NCBI GenBank assembly: GCA_011799875.1
Contig: CM022298.1
Location: 285,893,395 to 285,957,394, forward strand
Direction of reading: 5' to 3'
Length of the DNA stretch: 64,000 bases
Source: Thinopyrum elongatum
Taxonomy: Eukaryota; Streptophyta; Magnoliopsida; Poales; Poaceae
In this document: piece by piece, positions 54,062 to 64,000 of the stretch
Layout of the letters: every line of letters starts with the position of its first letter
Numbering within the stretch: the stretch's first letter is position 1
Notes under the pieces: model-generated
What the model saw: the letters and a program-made list of their open reading frames with translations, nothing else
Database searches by the model: none
Told to the model about the DNA's origin: nothing
Made by a program: the position numbers and the translations under genes

Positions 54062-55410
54062 GCCTCGCGGCGACACGCGGCCGCGCGACCCACTACGCAG
54101 AGCACCTATGCCGGCCCAAGATGAGGCTAGCTTCCAGATCGTGCACCGAGCACCATTTGACACATGTGCGCCCCTCGATCAGCAACACCAGCGCCTGGAC
54201 CGAGACATCCAAGAGGTTGCGGTGGCAGGGTGCCAAGACTGCGTCGCCCTCGCACGAGCCACGCCCATTAGCTCTGCTAGCTGCTGGGCCTTCACTCGCG
54301 AGCTGCGTCAGGTGGTTTGGCCAGTCAAGTTCAAGCCAGATCTGCCCCCACGCTACGATGGCATCCCCGACCGCACGGAGTACCTCTAGCTCTACGCGCT
54401 GGTCATCGAGGCGGCGAACAGTGATGACAAGGTCATGGCAAACTGGTTTCCCATGGCCCTCAAGGATGGCGCGCGCTCGTGGCTCATGAACCTGCTCGAG
54501 GAGTCAATCTCTTCGTGGGATGAGCTCCGCAAGAAGTTCATCGCCAACTTCCAGGGCACTCACGACCGTGCCCTCACCATCAACAACCCGAGGTGTGTGA
54601 AGCAACGCCCTGGCAAGACCCTCCACAAGTACATTTAGCGCTTCACACAAGTGCGCCACAAAATTCCGCGGGCCTAGGACGAAGCCATTATCTCGGTGTT
54701 CATTAATGGCGTCACGGACGTCAGGATGTGCGAAAAGACCACCATCAACAACGACCTGAGCACGACGCTGGAACTGTTCAACATGGCCAATTAGTGCGCC
54801 AAAGGGGACGAGGGCCTCCTCTTAATCCACAGTGACCCTGACGCTGAGCCCGACGACAAGAAGGCCAAGGCCAAGGAAGTGAAGCGCAAGGGCCCCACTG
54901 TGCTGGCGGCGGAGCCTGAGTAGAAGCGCGGCCGCGACTGCGATGAGCCCCCCATGGATGGCCGCCCATTCTGCTATACCACAACGTGCACACTCACAAC
55001 ACCGACGACTGTCAGGAGGTCAAGGCGCTCCACGACGAGCGCTTGGGCCGTCGCCCCGACCGCAACGATTGTGGCTTCGACAGTGGAGGCGGCCGTGGTG
55101 GCGGCCGGTGGGACAACCGCAACAGCAACCCCCTCCAAGGTTGGCGCGTCCAGCTTTGCGAGGGTGGCTGGCGCGACCAGCCTCTCGACGGTGCCTGGCG
55201 CAATCAGCCTCGTGAGGCATGCCCTCAGGACAACGCAGGACTTCCGCCGCCCCCCAGGAGGAATGACAACAACCAGCAAGACGAGGGGGCTGGGGGCTAC
55301 CAGGAGCCTCGCGCGATAGCCTGCATCCTCTGCGGAGCTCAGGCTCCCATGTCCAACCGCCTCTTCAAGCAGTTCTCTCGAGGTGAACGCTGCCCTCCCG
55401 TGGCTTGAGG
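54062..55410 (+). pseudogene. Gypsy D leader and gag
   Basis: After about 300 bp with a partly open frame (FKPDLPPRYDGIPDRTEYL), the gag capsid part is clear: KVMANWFPMALKDGARSWLM, ISSWDELRKKFIANFQGTHD, then TINNDLSTTLELFNMAN. In-frame stops occur near 54388, 54636, 54676, 54792 and 54921; several stand for glutamine. One base is lost near the zinc-binding-like motif, so HNVHTHNTDDCQEVKAL is read in another frame, followed by the glycine/arginine-rich tail (GGGRGGGRWDNRN). Confidence 0.87.
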
Positions 55411-55978
55411 CAGTGTGGCCCCTCAAGTGGTTGCAGTACGCCATCACCTTCGACTCCAAGGACCACCTTAGGTGCTCGGCCACCGCCGGCGACCTCCCCA
55501 TGTTGTGCACTCCCACCATCAGCAACATCTCTGTTACCAAGACCCTCATCGACGGGGGTGTCGGCCTCAACATGATCTCCATCACAACCTTCGAAACGCT
55601 CGAGGTGCCCTACCACCAGCTGATGCCCACTAGACCCTTCTCAGCGGTGACCGATGGGTCCACCACTCGCCTGGGGCAGGTGCGCCTCCCTGTCACCTTC
55701 GGCACCCACGACAACTACCACACCAACCTCATCGACTTCGACATGGCCCACATTGGCCTCCCGTACAATGCCATCCTGCGGTACCCTGCCGTAGCCAAGT
55801 TCATGGCGGCGACCCACCATGGCTAGAATGTCCTCAAGATGCCAGGGTGCAGCGGCGTCATCACCGTGGCCTGTGATGAGAAAGATGCGGTTTGCTCCCT
55901 CGAGCACACGTACCAGGCCGAGGGCAACATTGCACCTCCTGAGGCCACCCCCGCGAAGAAGAAGCAGCTCCTCCCCTA
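55411..55978 (+). pseudogene. Gypsy D aspartic protease
   Basis: Reads WLQYAITFDSKDHLRCSATA, TLIDGGVGLNMISITTFETL (DGG variant of the active site, shared with B), RLPVTFGTHDNYHTNLIDFD and NAILRYPAVAKFMAATHHG, then a TAG at about 55826 where A and C have tyrosine. The end PAKKKQLLP is followed by a TAA. Confidence 0.86.
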
Positions 55979-56039
55979 AAGCGTAGAAGCAACCGACTGG
56001 CCACGACACCCGGGGCTCCGCCTCTGTTGCCGGGGCATG

Positions 56040-56730
56040 CCTTCCTCCCACATAGGAAGGTGCGCCCGGCGCCTCCCTTTGGCCATGCTTGGGGGCTTCC
56101 ACCTGGAGAGTGTCTGACCTGACCAGTGTGACGAGGGAGGTGCTCGGGCACCACTTGGAGGCTTGCTTCGACGCGCGCCCCCACAAGCAAGGAGCACGGC
56201 GCCAGGTGCCAGGAGCATAGGAGTTCATCACCCAAGAGATCCACGAGCTGCAGCAAGCTCGGGCCATTTATGGCGAGCATCGCCCCGCGCTGCTCGTCGA
56301 CTCAGCTGCCTCTCCCGACGTGGGCAGCGAGCTATGCGTGTGCGTCGACATCGCGGGCCTCAACAGGGCCAGCTCCCAGGACATCTTCTGGCCATCGCAC
56401 GTTGGCCGGAGCAAGGGTATTGTCACCAACTACGTCCACATGCCCTTCGGCCTAGTGAACATAGGCGCCACCTACCAGTGCTTCGCGCGGCTTGCGTTGG
56501 CGTCTCATGAGGCTTCGGTCCCTCGCAAGCCTCTGAAGCCTCAGGAGCTGCTTGGCCCCCGAGAGCGGGCCCCCGCGAAGCACTTCACCATCTACCCCGA
56601 CGCTCCCACATCAGCAACACCGCCAGTGAATCTTTGGTTTGTTCAATTGAGGGCGCCCCACGGGCTGTACCGTCCTCAAGCTAGTCAGGGCCAGTCCCTG
56701 CAGTCGCCTCACTTTTTGGTTTTGTACTAA
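56040..56730 (+). pseudogene. Gypsy D internally deleted reverse transcriptase
   Basis: The frame at 56320-56730 reads CVCVDIAGLNRASSQDIFWP, SHVGRSKGIVTNYVHMPFGL and VNIGATYQCFARLALASHEA, with the same missing FLDA block as in B and C. It then passes into the tail string that encodes LWFVQLRAPHGLYRP and stops at 56728-56730. No YVDD, RNase H or integrase follows. Confidence 0.84.
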
Positions 56731-57851
56731 ACCTAGTTGTGCTTTCATGAGTTGATCCTTCTTGCTTAACTCCGTGCTTGGTGCCACATCGCATTTGGAG
56801 GTGCCGCCCTTGGGGCTCTGAGCGCCCGCTCCTCTCCTCTGGACCATCCCGTGCGCTGGGGCTATTGGCACGGCATCTGTGCTCGAGTCCGTCCATGCAG
56901 CACTGATAAACCAAAGCAATCGAGCTCTGACTCGCGGGCCGGCCCCATGCACGTCACCTCACCAGGTCCTTAGTGCCTTGTCTCCTCACGGAACGATCAC
57001 GAGGGGTAAGCAAAGTGTGTGTCACCCCCTATACTTCGTAACTTGTCAACATGCAGTGGCTTTAGGAGCCAGTCACTCGGGCGTCGTACGGATAGCACCT
57101 TGCGCCACCTCAGGAGGCCCAGCTTCGAGCAGGCGACGGTCCCGCCTGTGCCACCGATCAGAAAAAGCTAAGTGCAACCACTTCACGCAGCGCGCTATTG
57201 CCGGTAGGAATCCCTTCTCCCCATGACCCTGGTAAAGCCTGTCATCTCTTTTTCGTGTAAGTCACTTGCATGTCGAAGGGGGCTCCCGGAGCATCGCTCC
57301 TCGGGGGCTCTCACACTCTCTCGTGCCCCTCACCCCCTGGCCTTGTCCCAGGCATCACGACCTGACATACCAGTGGCGGCTGAGCCTCACTCGAGGGCAG
57401 AGTCCTGAGGACGTAGAGCATTTTGGCAAACAATAAAAAGAGAGGCAAGCCTCGCAAGGGAGCATTGGGAGGAGACTCGCAATTTAACCACGAAGGTAAT
57501 AATTAAGACACGAAGGGCATCAAATTTTCACGCACCCCTCGCGGGGCCGGCCTTGACCTATCGCAGGTTGAAGATGGACAGAAAGCCAAACTACAAGGAG
57601 ACGCATCCCCACGTTGCGAGAACTTCCCACGAGCCATGGCCGACCCATACTGCACCACAAAGAGCTAAGTTGACTGCCTCGCGTGGCTCAATGATCTTTT
57701 GATAGCATTCCTTTTTTACATGATCTCGTCCGAGGCGGAAGCCTATTCTCTCGCATGAGCCACTTGCGCGTCAAGGGGGACCTCCTGAGCATATTGCGTC
57801 AGGAGCTCTTACCGGACCTCGGGCCCCTCACATCCTGGCCTTGTCCCAGGC
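56731..57851 (+). other. Non-coding tail of gypsy D with a duplicated segment
   Basis: No gene. A segment containing GTCACTTGCATGTCGAAGGG and CTGGCCTTGTCCCAGGC (about 57255-57353) recurs at about 57760-57851 (CCACTTGCGCGTCAAGGGGG ... CTGGCCTTGTCCCAGGC). Versions of it also occur once in B (about 12015) and once in C (about 49525). The copia LTR starts directly after the second CCCAGGC. Confidence 0.65.
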
Positions 57852-59272
57852 TGTTGGGATCTACGGTAGGGTGCGTCGACTGCAAATTAAAAATTCCTAC
57901 GTGTAGAACAACCAAGAACATGCTATGGGAGATGGATCACAGATCTTTACCACTAGACGCGCAGTGCCGTGCAACGGAAGTAGAGTTGGGGCAGCGCGTC
58001 CAGAGTCGTCTCCTCCTCGTCCGATCTCCCTCGAACAGCTGCTCGTGGATCCCGCATACAAGTTCGCTGGAGTGGCGCAGGTGCACCGCCTATAACGGTA
58101 TCCGCGTGTGCAGGAGGAACACCATGCGGCGGACTGCTAGGTCCGCTCACATAGTCGGCGGCGAGTGGAGGTGGCTATTCACAACACATGCAAACCCTAG
58201 TGACAGCGCCGAAGCGATCAACCGCATGAGTGTGCCGCACCTCCACTTTATATAGGCATCCATTGCGGGCTCAACACTTGGGCCTCGCATAGATCCTAAA
58301 GCCCAAAGTCTACTCGATCACGATCCAAGTTCAGCTCGGATCACATCCGACAAATGTCCTCGGATCCGACCTCGTAGGTTCCTTCCCTTAAGCGCATGAC
58401 CCATTAGGTTCAAGTCAGCTTGGTCACAGTTTGGATCACCTTCGACCTGCATGGTTGGTAGCGGCCTCTAGCAACGCGTGCTGACCACCAAGCAAACTAT
58501 GAAGCTGGTTAGCGAACCTGTACATCACACTTCTATTCCCTTTGCCACACGATATATGTTGTCGAGCTCAAGGCGAGTCAGTCATCCTTGTGCTAGCCCG
58601 ACCTCTTTCTCGTTCCAGTGATGCCGACCACTAACCGGATTATCTCATAATCCCTGTCGCATGGCCATGCTTATCTTGGTCGGATCACACGAGGGGCCCA
58701 GAGTATATCTCTCCTGACCGGAGGGGCAAATCCCATGTTGCTCGACCATGTCTCGCAGCATGGGTCTGGACAAGCCCGAAACCTACCTTTGTAACTACAC
58801 AGTCATGGAGTAGCGTTTGGTTGGCCCAAAGCAAGTCTGTCACCATCCCGAGTACATGCGCCAGCTTAGGTCTTAGGACATAGAACGTATGTTGTACTAG
58901 AGACTCATAGATGACATATCGCTGCGTCTCATAGTTGGGTCCGTCCGACTCGGACCTTATCTCAACTATGATCCGACTACGTCGAATCCAACCAGATCCT
59001 TCCGAGTCCATATTATCCGGTTAGCATCCAATGCTCCATGGCTAGTGAGACCAAGCCATCGACCGTGTCATATGCTAGTCTAGTCGGCTGCGCGTCCACA
59101 CAGCCCTTTCGACCAAGGACCTTTTAGGACAGTCATCATACAATGCATAGTCCCACAAACAAGTCACGTACTTGTTGATACACATCATTGATAATGTCCA
59201 TGGACTATCTTTATTCATAAACACATAGGAAATATCATCATACATGATTGCCTCTAGGGCATATCTCCAACA
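57852..59272 (-). repeat. Copia 3' LTR
   Basis: A 1421-bp LTR with TGTTGG...CCAACA ends: on the minus strand it starts TGTTGGAGATATGCCCTAG at 59272 and ends TAGATCCCAACA at 57852. The probable target site duplication next to it is CAGGC (57847-57851), whose partner would lie beyond the window. Confidence 0.9.
58246..58255 (-). promoter_or_regulatory. TATA box of copia LTR
   Basis: CTATATAAAG on the minus strand, about 1.0 kb into the LTR, leaving about 0.4 kb for R and U5. This distance fits the long U3 of this group. Confidence 0.7.
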
Positions 59273-59290
59273 GTCTCCCACTTGCACTAG
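59273..59290 (-). promoter_or_regulatory. Copia polypurine tract
   Basis: On the minus strand GTGCAAGTGGGAGAC lies directly before the LTR. It is the primer site for plus-strand DNA in this group. Confidence 0.85.
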
Positions 59291-59292
59291 AG

Positions 59293-59706
59293 TCAATCAA
59301 ATAGACATCGTATGCCCATAGCTCTAACGTGCCCCTCATTCTTGGGTTGTGGAAGCGGCTTAGTCAACGGATCCGCAACATTTCCATCCGTGTGAATTTT
59401 GCATAACTCTACATCACCACTCTTTACGATCTTTCGTATCAGGTGATATTTCCGATCTATATGTCTGGTCTTGTGGTGATTCCTCAGCTCCTTGGCTTGT
59501 GCGATGGCACCAAAATTATCACAATAAAGGTCCAACAGTTTTACCGAGGCTGGGAAAATACCAAGATCATCCAAAAAGTTCCGGATCCAAACACCTTCCT
59601 TTGCAGCTTCACAAACCGCAATGTATTCGGCTTCTGTGGTAGAATCGGCCACCGTATCTTGCTTGGAACTCATCCAGCTTACAGCTCCTCTGTTCATGAC
59701 GTACAC
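59293..59706 (-). pseudogene. Copia RNase H
   Basis: The end of the copia polyprotein: SSKQDTVADSTTEAEYIAVC with the catalytic glutamate region, LYCDNFGAIAQAKE with the aspartate, NHHKTRHIDRKYHLI, and the C-terminus DGNVADPLTKPLPQPK. It is in the same frame as the RT upstream, separated by a TAG at 59716-59718 where CAG (glutamine) is expected between DDCRS and SGFVY. Confidence 0.92.
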
Positions 59707-59715
59707 AAATCCAGA

Positions 59716-61266
59716 CTATGATCGGCAATCATCTCTATCGGTTTGGAAACTAGCATCGGCGTAACCCTTTACGCAGAGCTCTTCGTCACCTCCATAAACT
59801 AGGAACATCTCTTTAGTCCTTTTCATGTACTTCAAAATAGTCTTTACCGCTGCCCATTGACTCTCACCTGGTTTGGCCTGGTATCTACTTGTTAGGCTTA
59901 TTGCAAAAGCAACATCAGGCCATGTACATATCATGGCATACATGATGGATCCGATTGCCGAGGCATACGGAATCCAACTCATCCTGCTTCGCTCATCAGA
60001 TGTCAAAGGACTCCGAGTCTCGCTTAGCCTTATACCATCTGAAATAGGCAAGAACCCTTTCTTGGCCTCAATCATGTTTAACCGCTTCAACACTTTATCT
60101 ATGTACGTGCTCTGGCTCAAGCCAAGCAGCCTCCTCGATCTATCTCTATAGATCTTGATGCCTAAAATGTAAACTGCCTCACCAAGGTCCTTCATTGAAA
60201 ACTTGCCATTCAATGATTCCTTGACCAAGTTCAGCATCGAAACATCATTTCCTATCAGTAGTATGTCATACACATACAAGATCAAAAACACTATCGAGCT
60301 CCCACTTAAGTGCTTGTATAAAAAAGCGTCCTCTTCGCTTTTCATGAAATCGAGACCAGTGACGACCTCATCAAAATGAATATTCTAACTCCGAGATGCT
60401 TGCCTCAACCCATAAATGGATCTCTTGAGCTTGCATACCTTACCAGTGCTAGTCGGATCGACAAAACCCTCGGGCTGTATCATATACACGTCCTCGGTTA
60501 AATTTCCGTGAAGGAAAGCTATTTTGACATCCATCTGCCATATCTCATAGTCGAAATATGCAGCTATGGCTGGTACGATCCTCACCGACTTCAGCATCGC
60601 TACCGGCGAGTAAGTCTCGTCGTAGTCAATTCCTTGAACTTGTCCATAACCTTTAGCGAGAAGCCGAGCTTTGTGGATCTGAACATTTCCATCCAAATCG
60701 ATTTTCTTCTTAAAGACCCATTTGCAACCAATGGCTGTTACGCCAGGCAGCGGATCAACCAAGGCCCAGACTTGATTCTCATCCATGGACTTTAACTCGG
60801 ATCTCATGGCCTCCAGCCATGCCTCCGAATCTGGGCTCACCATCGCTTCCCCATACGTGGCTCGCTCGTCGCTTTCTAGCAACAATACATCACGCACTCT
60901 GCGCAATCTTTCCGACCTCCGTGGTTCATGTGCCGCTTCCACCACGGGTTCCCTGACTGACTCTGGTATGATCTCATCACCAGCCGAGCTGTCCCCTAGT
61001 GGTCCTCGAATTTCTTTGAGTCGGACCATCCTCCCACTGGCCTCCTGACTGAGAAACTCTTTCTCAAGGAAAACCCCATTCCGAGCAACAAACACTTTGT
61101 TCTCTTCCCGGTTGTAGAAGCTATATCCCAAGGTTTCCCTCGGATATCGCATGAATATGCATTTATCCGACTTGGGTGTAAGCTTGTCTGACATAAGTCG
61201 CTTGACAAATGCTTCACAACCCCAAATCTTTAGAAAAGACAAACTAGGACTCTTCCCGGTCCACAT
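59716..61266 (-). pseudogene. Copia reverse transcriptase
   Basis: One frame with one internal TAG (60385-60387, for the tryptophan normally found after RQASRS). Motifs: [70 protein letters not shown] (first aspartate), [15 protein letters not shown]. The active-site box reads LYVYDILLIGND: the first aspartate of YVDD is tyrosine (TAT for GAT, 60268-60270). The end has KGYADASFQTD, already in RNase H. RT would copy element RNA; the substitution should abolish catalysis. Confidence 0.93.
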
Positions 61267-62436
61267 CTCATACGGTGTCTTGTCTACGGATTTTGACGGT
61301 ACCCTGTTAAGTGTGAAAGCTGCAGTTTCTAGAGCGTATCCCTAGAATGACAAGGGTAAATCCGATTTGCTCATCATGGATTGAACCATGTCTAACAAGG
61401 TACGATTCCTCTATTCCGACACGCCCTTTCTCTGTGGCATACCCGCAGGTGTGAGCTGAGGTACTATACCTCGGCTTTTCAGATGATCATCAAACTCCTG
61501 GCTCATGTACTCACCTCCACGATCAGATCGTAGAAGCTTTATAGTCTTGTCAAGCTGATTCTGAACCTCATTTTGAAACTCTTTGAACTTTTCAAAAGTT
61601 TCTGACTTGTGCCTCATCAAATAGATATATCCATATCTACTCAAGTTGTCGGTAAAAGTCACGAAGTACTGATAGCCACCTCTAGCAGTTGTGCTCATTG
61701 AACCACACACATCGCTGTGTATAAGCTCCAATAGTTCGGAAGCCCTCTCGCAACTCTTTGCAAAAGGAGACTTAGTCATCTTGCCGAACAGGCATGATTC
61801 GCATGTCTTGAACGACCCAAAGTCGGACGAAGTTAGGAGCCCATCATCACGGAGCTTCTTCATGCGTTTCAGACTAATGTGTCCAAGCCGGCAATGCCAG
61901 AAGTATGTCGGATTTATCTCATTAGGCTTACGCCTCTTGACATTCACGTTATAGACTGGTTCCTGTTCTAGATTCAATATAAAGAGCCCATCAACAATGG
62001 ATGCATAGCCATGGAACATACCATTCCAATAAAACGAACAACCATTGTCCTCTAAATTGAATTCATAACCCTGACTCATCAAGCATGAGGCAGAAATAAT
62101 GTTCCGACTAAGTGCAGGAATGTAATAACAATTATTCAATTCCAAAACAAATCCAGAAGGAAGTTGGAGCTGCATCGTGCCGACCTCCAACGCAGCAACT
62201 CTTGCTTTGTTGCCGACCCTGATGTCAATCTCCCCTTGTGTCACACACCTAGTTCTTACCAGCCCCTGCATCAAGTTGCAAATATGAACAGCCGATCCGG
62301 TATCAAATACCCAAGAGCTACTAGGTATGTCAGCAAGGTAAATGTCTATAACAAATGCAAGAAGTGTACCTTTGCCTGAAGAAGCATTTCCGGCCTTCTT
62401 GCCATGCTCTGCAAGCCACTTGCTACAGTTCCTCTT
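61267..62436 (-). pseudogene. Copia protease and integrase
   Basis: The open part (62436-61411) begins with the protease active site WVFDTGSAVHICN near 62300. The integrase follows with the HHCC finger (HCRLGHISLKRMKKL, then CESCLFG), the first aspartate in IHSDVCGSM, the second in LLRSDRGGEYMS and the glutamate 35 residues later in QRKGVSE, so the DDE triad is complete. A TAG right after VSE (61411-61413) and another near 61342 (for tryptophan, [15 protein letters not shown]) break the C-terminal part. The product would insert the cDNA. Confidence 0.92.
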
Positions 62437-63212
62437 CTAGTGACCAGTTTCCTTGCAATGGTAGCAAATGGTCTTTGAGTCTGGTCCAAACTTCGGCGCA
62501 GCGGTGGAGGTTACCGTCTCTGTGCCATTTGCCTTAGCCTTTTTCTTGGACCAACTCTTCTTGAACTTAGCTGATTTCTGCACCATCAACACTTGATGCG
62601 TGCCTTTCTTAATATCCTGCTCTGCCACTTTGAGCATCCCATGCAATTCAGTGAGCTTCTTATCCATCCCATGCATATGATAGTTCAAGATGAACTTCCC
62701 ATAGCTGGGTGGAAGTGAACCAGAACTGCATTAGTAGCCACCTCATCCAAGAGCGGGAAGCCCAACCGATCCAAAGCTTGCACATATCCGATCATCTTGA
62801 TCACAGGTGGGCTTAGTGGATCACCTTCCTTCAGCTTGCAATCCATCAAGGATCGCCAGACGTTGAACCTTTCGGTCCTAGCCTGTTTCTGAAACATGCT
62901 CTTGAGACTCTCGATCATATCGTAAGCCTCAACATTTTCGAAATCTTGTTGCAAATCGGGCTCCATACAAGCCAGCATCAGACAGCTGATCTCCGTTGAT
63001 TCATCAACGAGATTCTGGCAGGCATTCTTGGTTGTGGCATTAGCATTATCGGCAGGTTCCTCTAGAAGTGGATCCTCTAGAACATGTTCCTTTTTATCAT
63101 GCTTGAGAACAATTCTCAAATTTCTATACCAGGTGGTAAAGTTTGTTCCATTCAGTTTATCCTTTTCCAGAATTGATTTCAGTGCAAAGTTGGGTTGAGC
63201 AGGTGGTGCCAT
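62437..63212 (-). pseudogene. Copia gag with zinc knuckle
   Basis: I take the start as the ATG at 63212 (MAPPAQPNFALKSILEKDKL), because this is the usual gag start of the group; an in-frame ATG 12 codons upstream is less likely. The capsid continues with NGTNFTTWYRNLRIVLKHDK and LKSMFQKQARTERFNVWRSL. Near 62720 one base is lost, so NYHMHGMDKKLTELHGMLK is read in another frame. The zinc knuckle CYHCKETGH-stop-KRNC (CX2CX4HX4C) contains a TAG at 62437-62439 in place of tryptophan. The product would form the particle and bind RNA. Confidence 0.92.
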
Positions 63213-64000
63213 TGATCTACAACAGAAAAATATGCAATCACTAAGCAATGTGTTTATTTAGAGTAATTCAAGCCTAAATAGAAATACTCCCACTGAAGTC
63301 GGCATCCCTCCGCAAACCCTCAGTGATTCAGGATCCGATTGGCGCATGCGACTAGTGAGCTTTAGCATCACTGCTAGCCAACATACCTATCCGGTAAGCA
63401 ACTCCTTGCTAATCATATCTCTATACGACTCCTATCGGTCGGGAAGGTATCTCGTACCCCGGCTCCCAACCTTCTTTACCACAAAGCCCAAAACCGTTTT
63501 GATAGCCTTGTCAAGATAACCTGATGCAGTGCATGTCCGTGTCCGACACGAACCCTTCAGTTCAAGGACACCTAGCAGCACCCCAATTTTATGAGCCCAC
63601 TACTACACGTACTTGACGTGCGAAGGTGCAACATCGGGAATGGCAAATTGGTTGATATTAATGAGGGATCTTTCTACCATTCTAACATGCATAGAAAACA
63701 AGAAGCATAACAATCTCAAATAAACATATATTGTGAAATAGTATGGCTCCTTCATGGATGTTCTTCCTGGTCGGCTCTGACTCCGATGACCATCTAGGAA
63801 CTCCATCTTGTTTGTCACGCTGGGACGCCAAGCTACCAACCTGATCTCTATTATCCAACTACTACAACTAGTAATGAATTTTACATAGAGTCACAAGTCG
63901 ACACGCAAGTCGTTATACATTATAATGACAGCACTTTGGCTCCTAGCGGCTGACAAACATGAGGAGCAAGCCATGTATAAATTACACACATGCATCACAT
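63213..64000 (-). other. Copia 5' leader
   Basis: Non-coding leader between the 5' LTR (outside the window) and gag. No TGGTATCAGAGC-type primer binding site is found before 64000, so the LTR must begin further right. No gene on either strand. Confidence 0.7.

Larger units (their letters stand above)
54062..57851 (+). mobile_element. Ty3/gypsy body D (non-autonomous), cut by copia
   Basis: Leader, gag, protease and the deleted RT of the B/C type, then a tail that is interrupted at 57851/57852 by the copia LTR. No primer binding site is recognisable after LTR 3. The rest of D, with any antisense ORF and 3' LTR, should lie beyond the copia element, outside the window. Confidence 0.87.
57852..64000 (-). 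mobile_element. Ty1/copia retrotransposon, BARE/Angela/WIS-like
   Basis: A minus-strand element with domain order gag, protease, integrase, RT, RNase H, which is diagnostic of Ty1/copia. The LTR begins TGTTGGAGATATGCCCTAG and the polypurine tract is AAGTGGGAGAC, both very close to what I know of the BARE-1/Angela/WIS group of Triticeae. The 3' LTR is complete; the 5' LTR and primer binding site lie right of the window. Five stops, one frameshift and an altered RT active site make it defective. Confidence 0.93.

Noticed and set aside
9542..56280. Minus-strand ORFs opposite the proteases (9542-9919, 47229-47522, 55641-56267)
   Set aside because: They recur only because the protease recurs and are explained by codon bias on the sense strand.
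58685..59296. Minus-strand ORFs inside the copia LTR
   Set aside because: They lie in U3 and have no recognisable domain; LTRs of this group do not encode proteins.
63770..63800. GGCTCTGACTCCGATGACC as a copia primer binding site
   Set aside because: It only loosely resembles the complement of TGGTATCAGAGC, and no LTR end (TGTTGG/CCAACA) is adjacent.
1..64000. tRNA, rRNA, telomere or centromere-specific sequences
   Set aside because: No cloverleaf, ribosomal or TTTAGGG-type stretch was seen on reading both strands, though a tRNA scan was not possible.
1..64000. A complete functional defence or biosynthetic system
   Set aside because: Nearly all coding sequence belongs to mobile elements with inactivating changes; the antisense ORFs and captured fragments are the only unexplained coding parts.

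Overview
The window looks like intergenic DNA from a large grass genome, most likely Triticeae (wheat, Aegilops or barley group). I see no intact host housekeeping gene, no rRNA or tRNA gene and no CRISPR. Almost everything is nested transposable elements: Ty3/gypsy bodies with long terminal repeats (LTRs), CACTA-type DNA transposons, a BARE/Angela/WIS-like Ty1/copia element, Stowaway-like MITEs, and a 13-kb tandem array with a unit of about 500 bp. The Triticeae assignment rests on recognised element types (the copia LTR and polypurine tract, the CACTA ends) and is inference.

Layout. 1-15104: two gypsy bodies of one family in head-to-tail order, A (1-8361, full pol but heavily mutated) and B (8362-15104, lacking most of RT, RNase H and integrase), each ending in a 3' LTR. 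15105-16875: the 5' part of a CACTA transposon on the minus strand, cut inside its TNP2-like transposase by the B LTR. 16876-18452: unassigned DNA, then an LTR-like segment. 18453-24267: block 1, a CACTA-like element carrying a minus-strand gene with a B3-like DNA-binding domain. 24268-37552: about 26.5 units of a 500-bp satellite with higher-order structure. 37553-44005: block 2, a diverged paralogue of block 1, starting inside a satellite unit and ending with one old copy of the same unit. 44006-47045: plus-strand gene fragments (an acidic exon plus XS-type zinc finger, then a compact four-exon gene). 47046-57851: gypsy bodies C and D of the same family as B. 57852-64000: a minus-strand copia element inserted into the tail of D; its 5' LTR lies beyond the window.

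How the parts relate. Gypsy bodies A, B and C carry an antisense open reading frame (aORF) between pol and the 3' LTR, starting 312-329 bp from the LTR. Its modules are shuffled: A joins an AT-hook-like N-terminus to a B3 domain, B joins the same N-terminus to a coiled coil, and C joins a Transposase_28-like (PF04195) N-terminus to that same coiled coil. B, C and D share one deletion inside RT, so they form a non-autonomous lineage. Only the aORF of A (6297-7148) is a long uninterrupted frame. The strongest novelty candidates are the block 1/block 2 pair with its unequally expanded satellite, the modular antisense ORFs, and the four-exon gene at 45924-47045. All functional statements come from reading the sequence by eye; no database search was run.
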